NCBI RefSeq assembly: GCF_001942465.1
Contig: NZ_MKJY01000576.1
Coordinates: 1-36,954 of the forward strand
Reading direction: 5' to 3'
DNA: 36,954 nucleotides
From: Actinomadura sp. CNU-125
Lineage (GTDB): Bacteria > Actinomycetota > Actinomycetes > Streptosporangiales > Streptosporangiaceae
The position numbers were made by a program, and so were the translations under genes. Every line of letters starts with the position of its first letter. The stretch's first letter is position 1. The notes below the pieces were generated by a model. That model saw only the letters and a program-made list of their open reading frames with translations. It was not told the DNA's origin and searched no databases. Shown here one piece after another: positions 32,905 to 36,954 of this stretch.

Positions 32905-33432
32905 TTGCCTTACCTCGTCGCGGGCGTCGTCTTCGTCGGCCTCCTCTGCGCGTTCGACCTGATCCTCACCCTGGCGGTCGTCCGCCGCCTCCGCGAGCAC
33001 GCGGCGCTGCTGGAGGGCGCCCACGCGCCGCCCCCGTTCACGCCGATCGGCACCGCGCTGCCCGAGTTCGCCGGTACCGCCGTCGACGGCACCGCCGTGG
33101 ACCGCGCCTTCTTCGCCGAGCCGACGGTCGTGGCGCTGTTCTCCACCGCCTGCGCCTCCTGCCGGGAACGCCTGCCCGAGTTCACCGAACGGATCCGGCA
33201 CCTGGACGCCCGGCGCGTCCTCGCCGTGATCGAGGGGGACCGGGACGGTGCGCGACCCTACGTCGACGCGCTGTCCGCGCTGGCCACCGTCGTCGTCGAA
33301 CCGGCGGACGGGCCGGTGCACACCGCGTTCGGGCGTCCGGCGACGCCCAGCTTCTACGTCGTCGGCGAGCGCGCCGCGGTGACGTCCGCGACGCTGCTGC
33401 CGTCCGGGCTGCCCGTCCCGGCGGGCGCGTGA
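32905..33432 (+). CDS. TlpA/MauD-like membrane-anchored thioredoxin
   Basis: 175 residues from TTG 32905 with an AAGGGA SD. One N-terminal anchor, 'YLVAGVVFVGLLCAFDLILT', then an external thioredoxin fold: 'GTALPEFAGTAVDG', the active site 'ALFSTACASCRERLPEF' (Cys83, Cys86) and a cis-Pro loop 'RPATPSFYVVGE' near 147-155. The C-x-x-C motif C-A-S-C is unusual in its middle pair, and such pairs tune redox potential. It is predicted to oxidise or isomerise disulfides outside the membrane. Its stop overlaps the exporter start (GTGA), so the genes are coupled. Confidence 0.87.
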   Translation: MPYLVAGVVFVGLLCAFDLILTLAVVRRLREHAALLEGAHAPPPFTPIGTALPEFAGTAVDGTAVDRAFFAEPTVVALFSTACASCRERLPEFTERIRHLDARRVLAVIEGDRDGARPYVDALSALATVVVEPADGPVHTAFGRPATPSFYVVGERAAVTSATLLPSGLPVPAGA

Positions 33433-35259
33433 CCGGCCCCGGCCGTGGTGGAGGCTCCGGCGGGACGGTGCGGCGGGCCGCGACGGTCGGCCGCGCTGGC
33501 GTGGCGGGCGCACCCGTGGCGGACCGGCCGCGGCGGTGCTCCTCGCCGTCCTCGCCGGGCTCGCGCCCGTCGCGACGGCGTGGCTGACCAGCTCGTCCTG
33601 GACGCGCTCGCGGGCGGGGGCGACCGGGACGTCCTGCCGTTCCTCGCCGCCGGGCTCGCGCTGTGCGGGCTGTGCGTGATCGTGCTGCCGCACGCGTCCA
33701 CCTACGCGCAGGCGCAGCTGCGCCGGGCGGTGCGTGCCCTGGTCATCGACCGGCTGTTCGGCGCGGTCGGCGCCGACCCGGGGCTGCGCCGGCTGGAGAG
33801 CCCGGCGTTCCAGGACACGCTGCGGCTCGCGCACGAGTCCAGCCAGAACGCGCCCGACCGGCTGATCGTCGGGGCGCTGACCATCGGGCAGTCCGTCATC
33901 ACCATGTCCGGCTTCGTCGGCACACTGCTGGTGATCAATCCGCTGCTGGTCGCGGTGATCTGCCTGGCGGCGCTGCCGTCGATCTGGATCCAGCTCGGGC
34001 TCAGCCGGGAACGCGCCCAGACGATGTGGCGGATCAGCCCCGGGATGCGCCGCGAGGTCTTCTACGGGGGGCTGCTGACCAGGCCCGAGGCGGCCAAGGA
34101 AGTGCGGCTGTTCGGGCTGGGAGACTTCTTCCGCACCCGGATGCTCAGCGAGGTCCGCGCCACCAACGACGCCGAGCGCCGGGTCGACCTGAAGACGCTG
34201 CGCGGCCAGAGCCTGCTGGCCCTCGCGGGCAGCGCCGTCGCGGGCGGCGGCCTGGTGTGGGCCGTGCGGGAGGCCGCGGCGGGCGGCATCACGGCAGGCG
34301 ACGTGACCGTGTTCGTCGCCGCCGTCGCCGGGGTCCAGACGGCGCTCACCTCGATCGTCGACCGGTGGGCGGACGCGCACAACGCCCTGCTGCTGTTCGG
34401 CCACTTCTCCACCGTCGTGACGGCCGAGCCCGAACTGCCCGTCCGCTCCGACCCCGTGCCCGTCCCCGAGCTTCGGGAAGGCATCGAGCTGCGCGACGTC
34501 TGGTTCCGGTACAGCGACGAACATCCGTGGATCCTGCGTGGGATCGACCTGTTCGTCCCGTTCGGTACGAGCGTCGCGCTGGTCGGCGTGAACGGTGCGG
34601 GCAAGAGCACGCTCGTCAAGCTGCTGTGCCGCCTGTACGACCCGGACAAGGGCTCGGTCCGCTGGGACGGCGTGGACCTCCGCGACATGGACCCGGCGGA
34701 ACTCCGCGAACGGATCGGCGTCGTGTTCCAGGACTTCATGGAGTACGACCTCACCGCCGCCGAGAACATCATGCTGGGCGACCTCACCGCCGGCGACGAC
34801 CCGGAACGGATCCGCGCGGCCGCCGAGCGGGCCGGGGTGCACGAGCCGCTGGAGGCGCTCCCGCACGGCTACGACACGATGCTGAGCCGGATCTTCGGCG
34901 GTCAGGACGAGGAGTCCGGCGTCGCCCTGTCCGGCGGGCAGTGGCAGCGCCTCGCCCTCGCCCGCGCGTTCCTCCGGCAGAACCGCGACCTGCTGCTGCT
35001 GGACGAACCCAGCTCGGGCCTCGACGCGGACGCCGAGCACGCCGTCCACGCGTCGCTCCGGCGGCACCGGCACGACCGGACGAGCGTCCTCATCTCGCAC
35101 CGCCTCGGCGCCGTCCGCGACGCCGACCTCATCGTCGTCCTGAGCGAGGGCCGCATCACCGAACGCGGGACGCACGACGAACTGATGGCGCGGGACGGCG
35201 AGTACGCGCGCCTCTTCACCCTGCAGGCCAGCGGCTACGAGACCCGCGCCCCCACCTGA
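33429..35259 (+). CDS. ABC exporter (fused membrane and ATPase domains), NisT-like; N-terminal frameshifts
   Basis: About 605 residues. The likely start is GTG 33429 overlapping the TlpA stop, but the first 60 or so codons switch frame several times ('AALAWRAHPWRT', then 'AAAVLLAVLAGLAPVATAWL', then 'LVLDALAGGGDRDV'), so the exact N-terminus is uncertain. The rest is intact. There are six membrane helices, then the ATPase: Walker A 'VGVNGAGKSTLVK', Q-loop 'VFQDFMEYDLTAAENIMLGD', signature 'ALSGGQWQRLALARAF', Walker B 'LLLLDEPSSGLDADAE' and H-loop 'VLISHRLGAVRD'. The Q-loop style F-Q-D-F-x-x-Y-x-L-T-A-x-E-N-I is that of lantibiotic/bacteriocin exporters. There is no C39 peptidase domain, consistent with the separate S26 peptidase. 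Confidence 0.88.
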
Positions 35260-35285
35260 CGTCCGCCGCCCGGCGCCGCCCGCCG

Positions 35286-35314
35286 CCGTCCGGCCCCGTG
35301 GACGGGCCGGACGG
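35286..35314 (+). terminator. Terminator of the peptide cluster
   Basis: CCGTCCGGCCC (35286-35296) and GGGCCGGACGG (35304-35314) form a perfect 11-bp stem with a 7-base loop, 26 bases after the ABC gene stop. It closes the transcription unit before the next gene. Confidence 0.75.
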
Positions 35315-35334
35315 ACGGTGTCAAACTGCGAGTC

Positions 35335-36629
35335 ATGGACGGGACCGCCCGCAGCGACGGCCCGCGCGGCCCGCTGATCGTGCTGATGGGTTCGGGGGAG
35401 ACGACGCCGACGATGGTCGGCGTGCACCGCGACGTCGTCGCGCGGGCCCGTCCGGCGGGCGCCGTCGTGCTCGACACGCCCTACGGCTTCCAGGAGAACG
35501 CCGCCGAGATCTCCGCGCGGGCGCGCGACTACTTCGCGCGCAGCGTCGGGCTCGACGTCGACGTACCGTCCGGTCTGCGGGGAGACGTCCGGGAATGGGA
35601 CGGCGCCTGCGCGGGCGACCCCGAAGCCGGGCTCGCGGCGGTCCGGGCCGCCGACTGGATCTTCGCCGGGCCCGGCAGCCCCACCTACGCGCTCGCCTGC
35701 TGGCGCGGCGGCCCGGTCGGCGACGCCCTAGACGACCACGCCCGCACCGGCCGCGCCGCGCTCGTGTTCGCCTCCGCCGCCGCCTGCACGCTCGGCGCCT
35801 GGGCGATCCCCGTCTACGAGATCTACAAGGCGGGCGCGGCGCCCCACTGGACGCCCGGCCTGGACGTCCTCGGCCGCCTCGGCCTGCGCGTCGCGATGAT
35901 CCCGCACTACGACAACGCCGAGGGCGGCACCCACGACACCCGGTACTGCTACCTGGGGGAACGCCGTCTGCGGATCCTGGAGCGGGACCTCCCGGACGAC
36001 GCCGCCGTGCTCGGCCTCGACGAGCACACCGCCGCCGTCATCGACGCCGGACGCGACCGGGTGCGGGTGCGCGGGCGCGGCGTCCTGACCGTCCGGCGCG
36101 CGGGACGAGCACGACCGTCCCGGCGGGGGAGGCGATCACGCTGGGCGAACTGCGGGCGCTCGTGCGGGGCGAGTCCGCGCCCGCCGCGCGCCCGGCCGCG
36201 TCGCCCGCGCCGGAGGCCGGGCCCGAGACCGCCACCCTGCGCGAGACGGTGACCGGCTGCGAGGCCCGGTTCGCGGACGCGCTCGCGTGCGCCGACGTGG
36301 ACGCGCTCGTCCGCGCCGTCCTGGAGATCGAGGCGGCCGTGGCGCGCTGGGCGGGCGACACCGAGGAGGACGAGGGCGGCACCGAATGGGCCCGCGACGT
36401 GCTGCGCAGCCTGATCGTCCGGCTCGGCCGGGCCGCCGGGGACGGGCTGCGCGACCCCCGCGAGGCCCGCGCGCCGCCGTGGACGCGCTCGTCGCCGTCC
36501 GCGCCACGCCTGCGGAGCGCGGGGGAGTACGGCGCCGCCGACGCCATCCGCGCCGCGCTCACCGCCGCCGGGCTCGAACTCCACGACACCCCGGACGGCA
36601 CCCAATGGGAGCCCGCGGCAACGTCCTGA
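35335..36629 (+). CDS. Peptidase S51/class-I amidotransferase-like protein with CysS-like C-terminal tail, frameshifts
   Basis: N-terminal part (about 1-250): 'PLIVLMGSGETTPTMVGVHR', 'VVLDTPYGFQENAAEISARA', 'WIFAGPGSPTYALACWRGG' and 'ALVFASAAACTLGAWAIPVY', a flavodoxin-like fold of the S51/type 1 glutamine-amidotransferase group, with S-A-A-A at the nucleophile elbow. Near 36,102 one base is missing in a GGG run; the next frame reads 'TSTTVPAGEAITLGELRALV'. Two further one-base changes near 36,475 and 36,520 give 'VDALVAVRA', then 'RLRSAGEYGAADAIRAALTA' and 'AGLELHDTPDGTQWEP'. That tail matches the C-terminal anticodon-side motif of cysteinyl-tRNA synthetases (A-D-x-I-R-x-x-L, D-T-P-x-G-T-x-W). 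The function of such fusions is not known to me. The start ATG 35335 is the first available. Confidence 0.68.
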
Positions 36630-36680
36630 CCTGCGTCTTCCCCGGTCCGCGCGACGAGCGCACGAACGCGTCTGGCATGC

Positions 36681-36701
36681 TGTTGCGATGGGTTCGCAAC
36701 A
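36681..36701 (+). promoter_or_regulatory. Inverted repeat overlapping a start codon
   Basis: TGTTGCGA-tgggt-TCGCAACA is a perfect 8-bp inverted repeat with a 5-base loop. The A of the next gene's ATG (36688) is the last base of the left arm. As RNA it would sequester the start codon; as DNA it could be an operator. Confidence 0.6.
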
Positions 36702-36954
36702 GGTCGTGGACGCGCCCGCCGCCGTCGCCGTCGAGGCGATCGCCCTTCGGGTCACCCCCGACGGCGGCCTCGCGCACCGCTCCGCGACCGGCCCGCTGCC
36801 CGCCGGACGGCACCCCGACGCGGTCGCCCGCGACCTGCTCGGCCTCCCGCCCGGCACCACCGCGCACCTCCTGCACTCGACGAGCTGGCGGCACGAGCCC
36901 GGCGGCCGCGTCCGCCCTCACCTACGCCTGCTGCCCGGACCCGCGCCCCGGCCT
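36688..36954 (+). CDS. Conserved hypothetical protein, N-terminal part (runs off window)
   Basis: ATG 36688 gives 'MGSQQVVDAPAAVAVEAIAL', 'DGGLAHRSATGPLPAGRHPD' and 'PGTTAHLLHSTSWRHEPGGR'. The expected continuation 'ALTYACCPDPRP' is in another frame, requiring one base near 36,915. Actinobacterial proteins with the L-L-H-S-T-S-W-R and V-L-T-Y-A-x-x-P-D-P pattern are common but uncharacterised. There is no clear SD; CATGCT six bases before the ATG could be a leaderless -10. The gene continues beyond the window. Confidence 0.6.
   Translation, partial: MGSQQVVDAPAAVAVEAIALRVTPDGGLAHRSATGPLPAGRHPDAVARDLLGLPPGTTAHLLHSTSWRHEPGGRVRPHLRLLPGPAPRP

Noticed and set aside
32812..35427. Very long minus-strand open frame opposite the exporter cluster
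   Set aside because: It is the antisense shadow of high-GC coding DNA; composition is Arg/Glu/Gly-rich with no domain, while the plus strand has clear ABC and thioredoxin motifs.
33663..36629. 988-residue plus-strand open frame
   Set aside because: An Arg/Pro-rich off-frame reading of the ABC gene. Only its last part, after 36,102, is real coding sequence and belongs to the S51-like protein.
1..36954. tRNA, rRNA, CRISPR arrays, insertion sequences
   Set aside because: No cloverleaf, repeat-spacer array, transposase motif or terminal inverted repeats were seen by eye in the window.

Overview
The window is about 37 kb of very GC-rich DNA with the gene content of a filamentous actinomycete. 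Pointers are a DUF397/DUF5753 pair, a DUF574-type SAM methyltransferase, a mycofactocin-type SDR, a mycothiol-dependent-isomerase-like protein, GTG/TTG starts and TANNNT -10 elements. A Thermomonosporaceae member such as Actinomadura fits; this is inference from gene content only.

Layout. 1-6,128: an MgtE-N-like tail, a ChaB-family protein, a hemerythrin-like protein, then three membrane ion/anion transporters and a CBS protein. 6,300-9,795: a TetR regulator divergent from an acyl-CoA ligase plus acyl-CoA dehydrogenase pair. 9,779-12,629: a GH15 glucan/trehalose hydrolase followed by a glucose dehydrogenase on the minus strand. 12,711-18,061: a secreted protein, a cytochrome P450, a SAM methyltransferase with a DinB-like partner, an SDR and a small hypothetical. 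18,045-25,600: an accessory stretch in which a three-gene operon (caspase/Hsp90-like ATPase/winged-helix giant, zinc-ribbon protein, membrane protein) lies between a decayed DUF5753 gene and a decayed MFS transporter. 25,651-31,425: SDR, TetR, secreted hydrolase, Old Yellow Enzyme-SDR operon and another TetR. 31,469-35,259: a compact cluster of S26 signal peptidase, 46-residue Cys-rich peptide, MauE-like protein, TlpA-like thioredoxin and ABC exporter. 35,335-end: an S51/amidotransferase-like protein with a CysS-like tail, and the start of one more gene.

Two systems stand out. The 31,469-35,259 cluster reads as a self-contained pathway for a ribosomal peptide. The 46-aa precursor has two overlapping A-x-A signal-peptidase sites before a 20-residue core with four cysteines. 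Redox proteins could form disulfides, and a NisT-like ABC protein without a C39 peptidase could export it. No lanthionine, YcaO or radical-SAM enzyme is seen. I do not recognise it as a named class. The second is the caspase-Hsp90-wHTH operon, whose domain mix matches predicted prokaryotic conflict/cell-death systems.

A caution about the sequence: at least ten otherwise normal genes need a one-base correction, mostly in G/C runs, to give a continuous protein. The simplest reading is residual indel error in the assembly, so these are annotated as genes with a probable frameshift error. Exact N-termini, especially of the ABC exporter, should be treated as provisional. No rRNA, tRNA, CRISPR array or insertion sequence was seen.
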